In this document: piece by piece, positions 53,977-62,886 of the stretch
How the letters are laid out: every line of letters begins with the position of its first letter
Position numbering within the stretch: the first letter of the stretch is position 1
Assembly (NCBI GenBank): GCA_946892665.1
Contig: CAMPOT010000001.1
Location: 1,922,001 to 1,986,000, forward strand
Direction: 5' to 3'
DNA from: Chryseobacterium sp. Marseille-Q5410
Lineage (GTDB): Bacteria > Bacteroidota > Bacteroidia > Flavobacteriales > Weeksellaceae
DNA: 64,000 nt
The notes under the pieces: model-generated
What the model was told of the DNA's origin: nothing
Seen by the model: only the letters and a program-made list of their open reading frames with translations
Database searches by the model: none
Made by a program: the position numbers and the translations under genes

Positions 53977-55140
53977 TCACGCATTTTTCATGACAATCCG
54001 GAAAGTGGCTCCCTTCCCTACTTCGGTATGTGCGATTCGGATGTCACCATTGTGGTACTCTTTAACCACTCTTTTTGCTAAAGACAAACCAAGTCCCCAA
54101 CCGCGGCTTTTGGTAGAATATCCCGCTTTAAAAGCGTTTCTCGCTTGAAAAGCCGTCATTCCCGAACCGGAATCTTTGAAATCGATGATGATATTTTTAT
54201 TTTTTTCGTAGAGTTCTATTTCCAATTTGCCTTCCCCTTTCATGGCGTCTACAGCGTTTTTCACAATATTTTCGATCACCCAACTCAGCAAAATTCGGTT
54301 ATGGGGAATTAGGATGTTTTGTTTAGGAAGAACGACCATGAACTGAACTTTGGTAGATATTCTCGATTTCAGATAATCGAAATTCTGCTGCAAGGTTTCA
54401 TTAATATTCAAATCGTTCAACTCTGGAACCGAGCCTATTTTGGAAAATCTTTCTGAAATGGTTTTCAGGCGGTTGATGTCGTTTTCAATTTCTTTTACCC
54501 CTTCACTATTTTCATTTTCCATGCGGAGAATCTCGATCCAGCCGATCATGGAAGATAGTGGCGTTCCGATTTGGTGAGCAGTTTCTTTAGCCAAACCAGC
54601 CCAGACGTAACCCTCATCGGTTTTTTTAATCGTCCTCAGAAACCAAAAAGAAAAAGAAATATAGGCAATTACCAACAAACCTAAAATGTACGGTGTATAT
54701 CGAAGATTATTCAGGACAGTAGAGTTCATGTAATACACATATTGGTTGTTTCCATCGGGCATTTGCAACTCGATCGGTTCATAGGAGTTTTCCATTTTTT
54801 TGAGTAACGAACTCATTTTCTTCTCATCTTCTACAATATTTTCCGGAATATTTTTTTGTAAACCTATAGGTTTTTTGTTTTTGTCGGTCACAATTACCGG
54901 AATTGTATTGTTAGTCTCATTAATTTTTAATAATAAATCAAGCGTGATGGGATCTTCGATGATTTGCGCTTCTTGTTGGTATTTCATTGCGGTTGCAAAA
55001 AGTCCGATCCTTTTGATTTCCTCTTTTCTTAAAAAATCAATCAAAATCACAGACGCAATCACCACTCCGCCAATTGCGGCAGTGAGCAAAATATAGATAA
55101 CCCAGTTGTTGATTTTAGAAAAAAAACTTCTTCTTTTCAT
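53977..55140 (-). CDS. orphan membrane sensor histidine kinase
   Basis: 387 residues. Two transmembrane helices (about 13-34 and 150-168) flank a periplasmic sensor of about 110 residues containing IPVIVTDKNKKPIGLQ. There is no HAMP domain. The H-box GLAKETAHQIGTPLSSMIGW has phospho-acceptor His189. The N-box is VIENIVKNAVDAMKGEG, followed by FKDSGSGM and the G2 motif GWGLGLSLAKRVV, so the ATPase domain is intact. No response-regulator gene is adjacent; the neighbour is dacB. What it senses is unknown. Confidence 0.9.
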   Translation of the reverse strand: MKRRSFFSKINNWVIYILLTAAIGGVVIASVILIDFLRKEEIKRIGLFATAMKYQQEAQIIEDPITLDLLLKINETNNTIPVIVTDKNKKPIGLQKNIPENIVEDEKKMSSLLKKMENSYEPIELQMPDGNNQYVYYMNSTVLNNLRYTPYILGLLVIAYISFSFWFLRTIKKTDEGYVWAGLAKETAHQIGTPLSSMIGWIEILRMENENSEGVKEIENDINRLKTISERFSKIGSVPELNDLNINETLQQNFDYLKSRISTKVQFMVVLPKQNILIPHNRILLSWVIENIVKNAVDAMKGEGKLEIELYEKNKNIIIDFKDSGSGMTAFQARNAFKAGYSTKSRGWGLGLSLAKRVVKEYHNGDIRIAHTEVGKGATFRIVMKNA

Positions 55141-55152
55141 TGAAATTGCTGA

Positions 55153-56526
55153 TTATTTCAGAACATTTAGGACTTTATATAAAGCATCACTGATATTGGA
55201 AGCTTGATAATTGTTGATGATAATAGCGAACACATACTTTTTCCCATCTTTGGAGGTGTGATAACCTGCAAAGGATTTCGTGTCTTTCATCGTTCCGCTC
55301 TTCATTTTCATGCCGTTACCCTGCGTAGGAAAACCATCAAAAAACTCATTAAACCACGGCTGTTTGCGGCTCCAAAGCAAAGCTTGCACTTCAGCTCTGG
55401 CAGAAACATAATTTTGTGGAGATAGTCCACTTCCATCAGCGAAATTAATCATCGCGGGATTTATATTTTTGCTCTTCCAAAATTCTTTCAAATAAGAAAT
55501 TCCTGCATCAAAACTTCCTTCATTTTTTTTCATTTTCCCTAAAGTTTTAATGAAAGTTTCCCCATAGAAATTGATGCTTTTCCTCATAAACCAGTAAACC
55601 ATTTTGTCTAAAGTCGGCGACTTATATTCTAAAATTACTTTATTTGATGGTGCATTCGGAATGGTTTTTCCTTTGATTTTCTCAACAGAAACCGAAGTGA
55701 TAGTTCCGTTCCATTCAATTCCCGATTCCTTCAACCATTTCTGTATTTCGCTGCCCAAAGAAAGTGGCGGATTGGGATTCGCTCCGGAGACCGTAATTGC
55801 TTTTGCAGGGAGCGTGCCGGTGATTTGTGCAACTTCCGAATACGGCGCAGTGTACACCAAACTTTGATCAGAACTTCCGCCGGTTTTCACATCGTTAATC
55901 CATTTTACATTCGGCAAATCAATGTTTAAACCTTTCATTTCTTTACCGTTCATATTGATATCAAACTGATTTTCTCGCCAATTCACACCCCAAACTCCTG
56001 CTCCGTAATAATTTCCCATATCGTTCCAAGGCCATCCACCAGGAACTTTTTGGAAATCAAAATAAGTATCGTCAATGATCAGATCACCTGAAATTTTGGT
56101 AATTCCTTTTGCTTTTATGGCTTGAATAAATTTTGCTTTAAAATTTTCAGGACGATAATTTTCGTAGCGCCAACTTCCCAAAGTAGGATCTCCGTTGGAG
56201 TTGATGTACAAATTTCCAGTGAGGTTTCCGGATGATAGATTCCCGGTGTAGGAAGCCGTTGTGGTATATTGATAATCCTTTCCTAAAGTTTCTAAAACCG
56301 CGGCAGCCGTGAAAATTTTCTGGGTAGAAGCTGTAGAAAGTCCCTGATTTCCATTGTATTCATAAATAAAATTCCCGGATTCATCGGCAACATACAGCGA
56401 CAAATTCGCCGAATAAGCGGGAGCCGAACTGAGTAAAGATTTGGCAGCAACATCCAATTTCTGATTGATATTCTGAGCAAAAAAAAGGGTAGAACTCAAA
56501 AGAAGGACGGGAAAAAATTTGTTCAT
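55153..56526 (-). CDS. dacB: D-alanyl-D-alanine carboxypeptidase/endopeptidase (PBP4 type)
   Basis: 457 residues with a signal peptide (about 1-18). Peptidase family S13: SxxK motif at Ser67-Lys70 (LSTASTQKIFT), the SxN motif in DGSGLSPQNYVS and KSGT in MKMKSGTMKDTKSFAGY near the C-terminus. It hydrolyses terminal D-Ala or D-Ala-mDAP cross-links in the periplasm. The large insert between SxxK and SxN is typical of PBP4. The histidine kinase gene follows 12 bp downstream, so the two may be one transcript. Confidence 0.93.
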   Translation of the reverse strand: MNKFFPVLLLSSTLFFAQNINQKLDVAAKSLLSSAPAYSANLSLYVADESGNFIYEYNGNQGLSTASTQKIFTAAAVLETLGKDYQYTTTASYTGNLSSGNLTGNLYINSNGDPTLGSWRYENYRPENFKAKFIQAIKAKGITKISGDLIIDDTYFDFQKVPGGWPWNDMGNYYGAGVWGVNWRENQFDINMNGKEMKGLNIDLPNVKWINDVKTGGSSDQSLVYTAPYSEVAQITGTLPAKAITVSGANPNPPLSLGSEIQKWLKESGIEWNGTITSVSVEKIKGKTIPNAPSNKVILEYKSPTLDKMVYWFMRKSINFYGETFIKTLGKMKKNEGSFDAGISYLKEFWKSKNINPAMINFADGSGLSPQNYVSARAEVQALLWSRKQPWFNEFFDGFPTQGNGMKMKSGTMKDTKSFAGYHTSKDGKKYVFAIIINNYQASNISDALYKVLNVLK

Positions 56527-56718
56527 TTTTCTTTTTTATTTTCAAATATAACGAATAATACCTTGGTAAAGTGCCACAAAATCTACATTTTATAGAAACT
56601 TCCTTTTCCCATTATAGAAGAATAGCGAAACTACCAGTCATTCCATTTATTAAATTAATTTAATGGCAATAAATTCATATATTATTCGTATTTTCGTGTG
56701 TATAACGATTTTTTGAAG
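56527..56718. other. dacB-rel divergent intergenic region
   Basis: About 190 bp, AT-rich. Plus-strand TATTTTCG at about 56688-56695 is a weak -7 match for rel. No ORF or RNA gene is seen. Confidence 0.3.
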
Positions 56719-58923
56719 ATGGTTTACGATTTAGAACAAGAGAACAAGGAAATACTTGCCCGCTACAAAGATTTGATTTCCAATACTTATCGCACTTTGA
56801 ATGAGGATCAAAACAAACTGATCCGAAAAGCGTTCGATATTGCTTTGGATGCCCACAAAGATCAACGTAGAAAAACCGGCGAACCCTATATTTATCATCC
56901 AATTGAAGTGGCTAAAATTGTCGCCAACGAAATTGGTTTAGGTGCAACTTCGATCGCTTGCGCATTGCTGCACGACGTTATTGAGGATTCCGAATACACG
57001 TATGAAGACCTGAAAAAAATTTTCGGGAAAAAGATTGCAGATATCGTGAATGGGCTCACCAAAATTTCGGTGATGAACCATCAGAATATCTCCATTCAGT
57101 CGGAAAATTACCGTAAACTTTTGCTTACCCTTTCCGAAGATTTCCGCGTCATTTTAATTAAAATTGCGGACCGGCTGCACAATATGCGAACTTTAGAGAG
57201 CATGACGCCAGAAAAACAAAAAAAAATCGCTTCGGAAACTGCTTACATTTATGCGCCACTTGCCCATCGTTTGGGACTTTATAATATCAAATCGGAACTG
57301 GAGGATTTGTCTTTAAAATTCAACAATCCTGATGTCTATTTTGATATTGCCCAAAGATTAGAACTCGCGAAAGAAAGTAGAGAAAAATATATCGAAGAAT
57401 TTAAAAAGGAGGTTTCCGAACAGTTGCTGGATGAGGGGTTAAGCTTCTCGATAAAAGGCCGCGCTAAAGCCATTTCATCGATTTACAGGAAAATGCTGAA
57501 ACAAGGCGTAACCTTTGATGAAGTATATGACAACTATGCAATTCGAATTATTTACCGTTCGGATGCTAAAAACGAAAAATTCCTAGCCTGGAAAATCTAT
57601 TCCATCGTAACCGACCTCTACCACAGTAATCCGCAGCGAATGCGCGATTGGATTACCCAACCGCGATCAACAGGATACGAAAGTTTACATCTTACCGTTT
57701 TAGGTCCAGATAAAAAATGGATTGAAGTACAAATACGGTCCGAAAGAATGGACGATATTGCCGAAAAAGGTGTGGCGGCCCATTATAAATACAAAGAAGG
57801 ATTCCGACAAAACAGCGACGAAAAAAACTTCGAAACCTGGGTAACCGAAATACGCGAAGTTCTGGAAAACCAACAATCCCTGAGTACCACAGAACTTTTA
57901 GATAACATCAAACTGAATCTATACTCCAAAGAGGTTTTTGTTTTCACGCCAAAAGGGGAGATAAAGATTCTTCCAACAGGTTCTACCGCTTTAGATTTTG
58001 CATTTGCAGTGCATTCCGACTTGGGAACCAAATGTCTCGGTGCGAAAGTAAATGGAAAACTAGTTCCCATTTCTTATGTTTTGCAAAATGGCGATCAAGT
58101 TGATATTCTTTCATCTCAAAACCAAAAACCCAAAGCAGATTGGCTCGATTTCGTGGTCACTTCAAAAGCCAAATCAAAGATTAAGGCGATTTTAAATTCT
58201 GAAAAAAATCAGTTGGTAGAGGAAGGAAAGGAAATTTTGCAAAGAAAAATGCGCCACGCAAAACTGAATTTTAATGATGAGGAAATCAATAAAATGCAGA
58301 AATTCTTCAACTTAAAATCTTCACAGGAATTATTTTTAAGTTTCCAAAATGGTAGTTTGGATATCGGCGACATCAAAAAATACTCTGAGGGGAAAAGCCT
58401 TTTCAGCAATATTTTGCAACGTTTCCGAAAATCTCCCAACAAAAACGAGGCCTTCGAAGAAGCTCCGGAAACCAATTTGGATTTGATTGTTTTTGGGAAA
58501 GATGAAGAAAAAATGAATTATAGTTTCGCGAAATGTTGTACCGTAATTCCGGGTGATAAAATCTTTGGTTTCATCACCATTTCTGATGGTATAAAAGTTC
58601 ATAACGACAATTGCCCGAATGCAATTAACTTGCGGGCACAATACGATTACCGAGTTCTTCCCGCAAAATGGGTGAATGAAGAAAGCTTCAAAAACAGAAT
58701 TAAAATTGAAATTGAAGGCTTGGACAGAATGGGAATGATTAACGATATCACCGCGGTGATCAGTAATTCCATGAACATGGATATGAAAAGTATGTCAATT
58801 GAATCCAACAACGGTATTTTCTTGGGAAATATCAATCTAGAAGTGAAAAACAAAAGTCAATTAGAGGAAACTTTCAAACAGCTGAAAAATATCAACGGGG
58901 TTTCACGTGTAAAACGACTTTAA
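56719..58923 (+). CDS. rel: RelA/SpoT bifunctional (p)ppGpp synthetase/hydrolase
   Basis: 734 residues from the ATG at 56719 (MVYDLEQENKEI); a GTG seven codons earlier is less likely. Hydrolase domain: YIYHPIEVAKIVA, LLHDVIEDSEYTYED and IKIADRLHNMRTL are intact, so ppGpp degradation is expected. Synthetase domain: RGRAKAISSIYRKM-like region and QPRSTGYESLHLTVLG. Then a TGS domain (VFVFTPKGEIKILPTGSTALD), a helical region and a C-terminal ACT domain. It is the single long Rel of the genome so far as this window shows. Controls the stringent response. Confidence 0.95.
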   Translation: MVYDLEQENKEILARYKDLISNTYRTLNEDQNKLIRKAFDIALDAHKDQRRKTGEPYIYHPIEVAKIVANEIGLGATSIACALLHDVIEDSEYTYEDLKKIFGKKIADIVNGLTKISVMNHQNISIQSENYRKLLLTLSEDFRVILIKIADRLHNMRTLESMTPEKQKKIASETAYIYAPLAHRLGLYNIKSELEDLSLKFNNPDVYFDIAQRLELAKESREKYIEEFKKEVSEQLLDEGLSFSIKGRAKAISSIYRKMLKQGVTFDEVYDNYAIRIIYRSDAKNEKFLAWKIYSIVTDLYHSNPQRMRDWITQPRSTGYESLHLTVLGPDKKWIEVQIRSERMDDIAEKGVAAHYKYKEGFRQNSDEKNFETWVTEIREVLENQQSLSTTELLDNIKLNLYSKEVFVFTPKGEIKILPTGSTALDFAFAVHSDLGTKCLGAKVNGKLVPISYVLQNGDQVDILSSQNQKPKADWLDFVVTSKAKSKIKAILNSEKNQLVEEGKEILQRKMRHAKLNFNDEEINKMQKFFNLKSSQELFLSFQNGSLDIGDIKKYSEGKSLFSNILQRFRKSPNKNEAFEEAPETNLDLIVFGKDEEKMNYSFAKCCTVIPGDKIFGFITISDGIKVHNDNCPNAINLRAQYDYRVLPAKWVNEESFKNRIKIEIEGLDRMGMINDITAVISNSMNMDMKSMSIESNNGIFLGNINLEVKNKSQLEETFKQLKNINGVSRVKRL

Positions 58924-58939
58924 CAAAAAAAATTAATTA

Positions 58940-60112
58940 ATGCTTATTACTCAATATTTCCAAAAATTTCTACATAATTCACAATCTTCAGGTATTTTAC
59001 TTATTTTTTGCGTTGCCGTTTCCTTGATGGTCGCAAATTCATCACTTGGCAATGCCTTTCAAAATCTGCTCGACACCAAAATAGGCACTGAATTTTTCCA
59101 TCTTAATTATCCGATAAGTATTTGGATTAATGATGGTTTGATGGCGATATTCTTTCTGCTTGTCGGTTTAGAAATAAAGCGCGAAATCGTGGAAGGCGAA
59201 CTTTCAAGTTTTTCGAATGCTTCATTGCCAATTGTTGCTGCACTTGGTGGAATGCTGGTCCCCGCTTTGATATTTTTCGTCTTTAATCAAGGAACCGATT
59301 TTGCCAAAGGATGGGCAATTCCTATGGCAACTGATATCGCTTTTTCATTGGCAATCATCTCGATGTTGGGAAAAAAAGTGCCAGTTTCTCTGAAAATTTT
59401 TCTTGCTGCACTTGCAATTGTTGATGATTTGGGCGCAATTGTAGTGATTGCCATTTTCTATACCGACCAAATTCATTGGGATTATTTAGGTTTGAGCGCC
59501 TTGATGGTTGTTATTTTAAACATTTTGAATCGATTAAATTTCGTGAAACATATTTTCTATCTTATTCCGGGAGTTTTTTTGTGGTATTTCATGCATCATT
59601 CCGGCATTCATGCGACGATTGCTGGCGTTTTGCTGGCTTTTGCGATTCCTACGAATGTTTCTACCACCGAAATTTCACCCCTCGAAAAATTGGAGCAAAA
59701 ACTACACTTACCGGTTAACTTTATCATTATGCCGATTTTTGCACTTGCCAATACCAATATTGCTTTCAAAAATGGAATGGTAGACGGACTTTTCAGCAAT
59801 TTCGGTTACGGAATTATTTTGGGACTGTTTTTAGGTAAAGTGATCGGCATCAATTTATTTTCTTATATTTTCGTCAAACTGAAAATAAGCACATTACCAG
59901 ACAAAAGTTCTTGGTCCCAAATGATCGGAGTCGGGCTTTTGGCTGGTATTGGTTTTACCATGTCGATTTTCATCGCTTTGCTTTCTTTCAAAGGATTTCC
60001 GGCGATTCAGGACGAAGCTAAATTTGCCGTTCTGGTTGCATCTTTACTTTCCGGTCTTGTAGGATTTGCCGTGCTAAATTTCTCCTATAAAAGAAGAAAA
60101 GCATTAGAGTAA
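58940..60112 (+). CDS. nhaA: Na+/H+ antiporter NhaA
   Basis: 390 residues, about 12 membrane helices. Essential aspartates are Asp132 in PMATDIAFSLA and Asp162/Asp163 in LAIVDDLGAIVV. Helix-2 region INDGLMAIFFLLVGLEIKREIVEGEL is diagnostic. The C-terminus GFTMSIFIALLSFKG matches. It exports Na+ for H+ and contributes to pH and salt homeostasis. It is 16 bp after rel; a shared transcript is possible. It converges with the YihY gene 2 bp away. Confidence 0.96.
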   Translation: MLITQYFQKFLHNSQSSGILLIFCVAVSLMVANSSLGNAFQNLLDTKIGTEFFHLNYPISIWINDGLMAIFFLLVGLEIKREIVEGELSSFSNASLPIVAALGGMLVPALIFFVFNQGTDFAKGWAIPMATDIAFSLAIISMLGKKVPVSLKIFLAALAIVDDLGAIVVIAIFYTDQIHWDYLGLSALMVVILNILNRLNFVKHIFYLIPGVFLWYFMHHSGIHATIAGVLLAFAIPTNVSTTEISPLEKLEQKLHLPVNFIIMPIFALANTNIAFKNGMVDGLFSNFGYGIILGLFLGKVIGINLFSYIFVKLKISTLPDKSSWSQMIGVGLLAGIGFTMSIFIALLSFKGFPAIQDEAKFAVLVASLLSGLVGFAVLNFSYKRRKALE

Positions 60113-60114
60113 AT

Positions 60115-61116
60115 CTATTTTTTGGCGGTGATGGTGTGCGATTCGTCGGTTTCTTCCATATCTGGTAAAACATTCGGATCAAAATATTGTGCATTGAGTT
60201 TTACTTCATCTGCAATCATTTTTTCTACCCGAACTTTCTTAATGGCAATGTTTAATTCGTTGCCCAAAAGAATCAAAATGATATTGATATTCACCCAAAC
60301 CATCACCAAAATAATAGATCCAATCGATCCGTAAAGAACATTATATCTGGCAAAATCTTTCACATAAATCGCGAAAATATAGGTAAGAATCACAAATAAA
60401 ACCGTGGTTAATACAGCTCCCGGCATTGCTTGTTTAAATGTCGTAATCTTCAGGCAACCCACCCAATAAAAAAGAGCAAGCAAGATAAAATAGAAAATAG
60501 GAAAAGAGAAAAATCCGATGATTCTCGACATATTATCTACCAGCCAAGAAATATTAATTTCCGGGGTGAAGAGCTTCAGGACGACTTCGCTATAATAAAT
60601 CCCCAATAACGAAGCGATAATGAGGAAAATAAACGCAATGGTAATTATAAATGCGACCAGATATTCCTTTACAGCACCTCTTCTAAGATTAGTATTAAGA
60701 TTAAAACCATTGATCAAAGAATGCGTTCCATTCACCGCAAAAATCATCGCGAAAATAATGGTTAAATTACTGATGTTCTTCATATTAGGAAGAATAAAAG
60801 TTTGAATATAACCGGAAACATCTTTCTGAATGTGCGCAGGAAAAATATTGTGCATTAAAACCTCAAAAATATAAAACTGAAGCTTGTCGTAATGCGGAAG
60901 ATAGGGCAACAAAGACAGCAAAAAAAGAATAAAGGGAAACAAACTAAGGAAAAAACTCCAAGAAATACTTGCCGCGCTTCGCCCAATTTGCATTTTGAAG
61001 ACACCTTGTCCATAAATCTCAAACATTTTCCACAGCGAAATGCCTAAAAAAGGAATATGAATACTATCAAGAAATTCACGAATTTTGAGGATGAATTGAG
61101 GTGTTTTAATGCCCAT
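60115..61116 (-). CDS. YihY/virulence factor BrkB family membrane protein
   Basis: 333 residues from the ATG at 61116 (MGIKTPQFILKIREFLDS); an open frame of 73 more codons runs antisense through rlmH and is rejected. Six membrane segments; SAASISWSFFLSLFPFILFLLSLL matches the first helix and FFLSLFPF motif of the family, LRRGAVKEYLVAFIITIAFIF and WVNINIILILLGNELNIAIKK complete it. Members were once called ribonuclease BN in error. Function unknown; a lipid-export role has been proposed for relatives. The start faces rlmH across 30 bp. Confidence 0.88.
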   Translation of the reverse strand: MGIKTPQFILKIREFLDSIHIPFLGISLWKMFEIYGQGVFKMQIGRSAASISWSFFLSLFPFILFLLSLLPYLPHYDKLQFYIFEVLMHNIFPAHIQKDVSGYIQTFILPNMKNISNLTIIFAMIFAVNGTHSLINGFNLNTNLRRGAVKEYLVAFIITIAFIFLIIASLLGIYYSEVVLKLFTPEINISWLVDNMSRIIGFFSFPIFYFILLALFYWVGCLKITTFKQAMPGAVLTTVLFVILTYIFAIYVKDFARYNVLYGSIGSIILVMVWVNINIILILLGNELNIAIKKVRVEKMIADEVKLNAQYFDPNVLPDMEETDESHTITAKK

Positions 61117-61121
61117 TAATC

Positions 61122-61142
61122 TATATTTGCAGAACAAAGATA
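61122..61142. promoter_or_regulatory. overlapping divergent promoters of YihY and rlmH
   Basis: Plus strand TATATTTG at 61122-61129 serves rlmH. On the minus strand TATCTTTG (61142-61135) could serve the YihY gene. The two -7 boxes are five bases apart, so only one polymerase could occupy the region at a time. Confidence 0.45.
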
Positions 61143-61146
61143 AGAA

Positions 61147-61620
61147 ATGAGAATTAATTTGGTTTGCATCGGAAAAACTGACGATAAAGAAATCAGCGGG
61201 CTTGTAAAATATTATCAAAACCGGCTCCCGAAACACTGGAATTTCGAAATTACTGAAATCCCGGATGTGAAAAATGCAAAAAATCTTTCGCCCGATCTTC
61301 TCAAAAAAGAAGAAGCAAAACTGTTCCTTAATCAAACCGAAAATTCCGATTACATCATTTTGCTCGACGAAAAAGGAAAACAGTTTACCAGCCGGGAATT
61401 CGCCTCAAAAATCGACAGTTGGATGAATGCTTCTGTGAAGAGGATTTCTTTCTTTATCGGTGGCGCTTACGGTTTTTCGGAGGAAATTTATCAACGGGCA
61501 AACGAGAAAATGTCCCTGTCGAAAATGACTTTCACTCATCAAATGATTCGTCTCTTTTTTGTGGAACAGATCTATCGTGCCGATCAAATTCTTCAGGGAA
61601 AACCTTATCACAATGACTAA
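61147..61620 (+). CDS. rlmH: 23S rRNA (pseudouridine1915-N3)-methyltransferase RlmH
   Basis: 157 residues, the standard length. SPOUT fold: LVCIGKTDDKEISGLVKYY early, LDEKGKQFTSREFA in the middle and the SAM-binding knot FFIGGAYGFSEEIYQRANE; the C-terminus RLFFVEQIYRADQILQGKPYHND is invariant in the family. It methylates pseudouridine 1915 of 23S rRNA on the 70S ribosome. Own promoter, divergent from YihY. Confidence 0.97.
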   Translation: MRINLVCIGKTDDKEISGLVKYYQNRLPKHWNFEITEIPDVKNAKNLSPDLLKKEEAKLFLNQTENSDYIILLDEKGKQFTSREFASKIDSWMNASVKRISFFIGGAYGFSEEIYQRANEKMSLSKMTFTHQMIRLFFVEQIYRADQILQGKPYHND

Positions 61621-61657
61621 TTTGTAATTGCAAAACTGGTTCTTCCCTTTTTTTGTG

Positions 61658-61665
61658 TATTTTTG
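61658..61665 (+). promoter_or_regulatory. -7 box of the HipA-like/DUF3037 pair
   Basis: TATTTTTG ends five bases before the ATG at 61671, so the mRNA would be leaderless or nearly so. Confidence 0.45.
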
Positions 61666-61670
61666 ATTTT

Positions 61671-62447
61671 ATGGATTTATCTCTTAGAACTGTTACGGTG
61701 ATGCGCTATATTCTTCCACTTCGCGAAGGTGGTTCGTTGCCTGCTTTGGCGGAAGCTGATGATGATTTTAAATATGTTTTAAAATTCCGTGGCGCTGGCC
61801 ATGGGGTTAAAATGCTGATTTCGGAACTTTTGGGTGGCAAAATTACAGAAGTTCTGGGTTTGAAAATTCCAGAATTGGTTTTCGCGAACCTTGATGTGGA
61901 CTTCGGGAGAACTGAAGCCGACGAAGAAATTCAGGATTTGCTAAAGTTTTCCGAAGGATTAAATTTAGGTCTGCATTTCCTTTCCGGAGCAATTGCTTAC
62001 GATGCTTCCGTAAAAATAGATCCGCTACTGGCGTCTAAAATTGTTTGGCTGGATGCATTCATCACCAATATCGACCGTACTTTCAAGAATACCAATCTTT
62101 TGCTTTGGCACAAAGAATTGTGGGTGATCGATAATGGTGCATCATTTTATTTCCACCATTCCTGGCAAAACTTCGACTCGGCAGCGAAAACACCTTTCAA
62201 ATATGTAAAAGATCACGTTCTGCTTTCTCAGGCTTCCGAACTGGACAAAGCTGATGCCTTTGCAAAATCAGTTTTAAATGGCGATGTTTTCCGGGCAATT
62301 GTAAATCTACTCCCTGAAGAATGGTTGCAATGGAACGACGCCGATGAATCGCCAGAAGAAATACGAGAAATTTATTTTAATTTCCTGAAAACCAGATTAG
62401 AAAATTCTGAAATATTTTTAAACGAAGCCAAAAATGCAAGAGGATAA
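61671..62447 (+). CDS. HipA-like kinase
   Basis: 258 residues from the ATG at 61671 (MDLSLRTVTVMRYILPLREGG). It is smaller than HipA (440 residues) and lacks its N-terminal subdomain. Kinase features: Lys38 in YVLKFRGAGHGVKML, catalytic-loop motif TNIDRTFKNTNLL (Asp135, Asn140/Asn142) and the metal-binding Asp154 in WVIDNGASFYF. A HipA_2 class is known but uncharacterised. The target is unknown; HipA itself phosphorylates glutamyl-tRNA synthetase. It overlaps the DUF3037 gene by 14 bp. No HipB-like HTH gene is present, so a toxin-antitoxin role is not shown. Confidence 0.88.
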   Translation: MDLSLRTVTVMRYILPLREGGSLPALAEADDDFKYVLKFRGAGHGVKMLISELLGGKITEVLGLKIPELVFANLDVDFGRTEADEEIQDLLKFSEGLNLGLHFLSGAIAYDASVKIDPLLASKIVWLDAFITNIDRTFKNTNLLLWHKELWVIDNGASFYFHHSWQNFDSAAKTPFKYVKDHVLLSQASELDKADAFAKSVLNGDVFRAIVNLLPEEWLQWNDADESPEEIREIYFNFLKTRLENSEIFLNEAKNARG

Positions 62448-62817
62448 AATTTACGAATACGCGGTAATCAGACTTGTACCGAAGGTTGAGAGAGAAGAAT
62501 TTTTCAATATAGGTCTCGTAATGTTTTCTAAAAAAGAAAAATACATCCGAATGGAATTCCATTTGTGCCCGAAAAAATTTGAGTTGATGCACTCCAAATT
62601 GGATTACGAGGATGTTACAAAAAATCTGGAAAACTTCAAAAATGTTGCAAAAGGCGAAAAAGCCGGTGGCGAAATCGGAACGATGGATATTCCGGAAAGA
62701 TTCCGCTGGCTGACTGCCGTTAGAAGTTCGGTGATTCAAACCTCGCGGCCACATCCCGGGAAAACAAAGGATTTAGATGCTACTTTTGAACGTTTATTTG
62801 AAGAATTGGTGAAGTAG
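62434..62817 (+). CDS. DUF3037 protein, partner of the HipA-like kinase
   Basis: 127 residues, soluble. KIYEYAVIRLVPKVEREEFFNIGLVMFSKKEKY is the DUF3037 opening, and PERFRWLTAVRSSVIQTSRPHPG with LDATFERLFEELV closes the domain. Its ATG lies inside the last codons of the kinase gene (14-bp overlap), which implies coupled translation and a shared function. I recall this pair as common in Bacteroidota and other phyla. No biochemical function is known. It could be the kinase's regulator, substrate or adaptor; all three are inference. Confidence 0.88.
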   Translation: MQEDKIYEYAVIRLVPKVEREEFFNIGLVMFSKKEKYIRMEFHLCPKKFELMHSKLDYEDVTKNLENFKNVAKGEKAGGEIGTMDIPERFRWLTAVRSSVIQTSRPHPGKTKDLDATFERLFEELVK

Positions 62818-62831
62818 AAATCTTTAATTAT

Positions 62832-62870
62832 AAAAAAAAACGGACTCATGATAATTGAATCCGTTTTTTT
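62832..62870. terminator. bidirectional terminator after the DUF3037 gene
   Basis: AAAAACGGA (62836-62844) pairs with TCCGTTTTT (62860-62868), inner TC/GA pairs; A-tract left, T-tract right. It also ends the convergent TonB receptor gene. Confidence 0.88.
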
Positions 62871-62886
62871 TAATTAAAAACTTTAT

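Noticed and set aside
61117-61335. 73-codon upstream extension of the YihY gene
   Set aside because: It runs antisense through rlmH, and family members start at MGIK-type sequences; a promoter box lies between.
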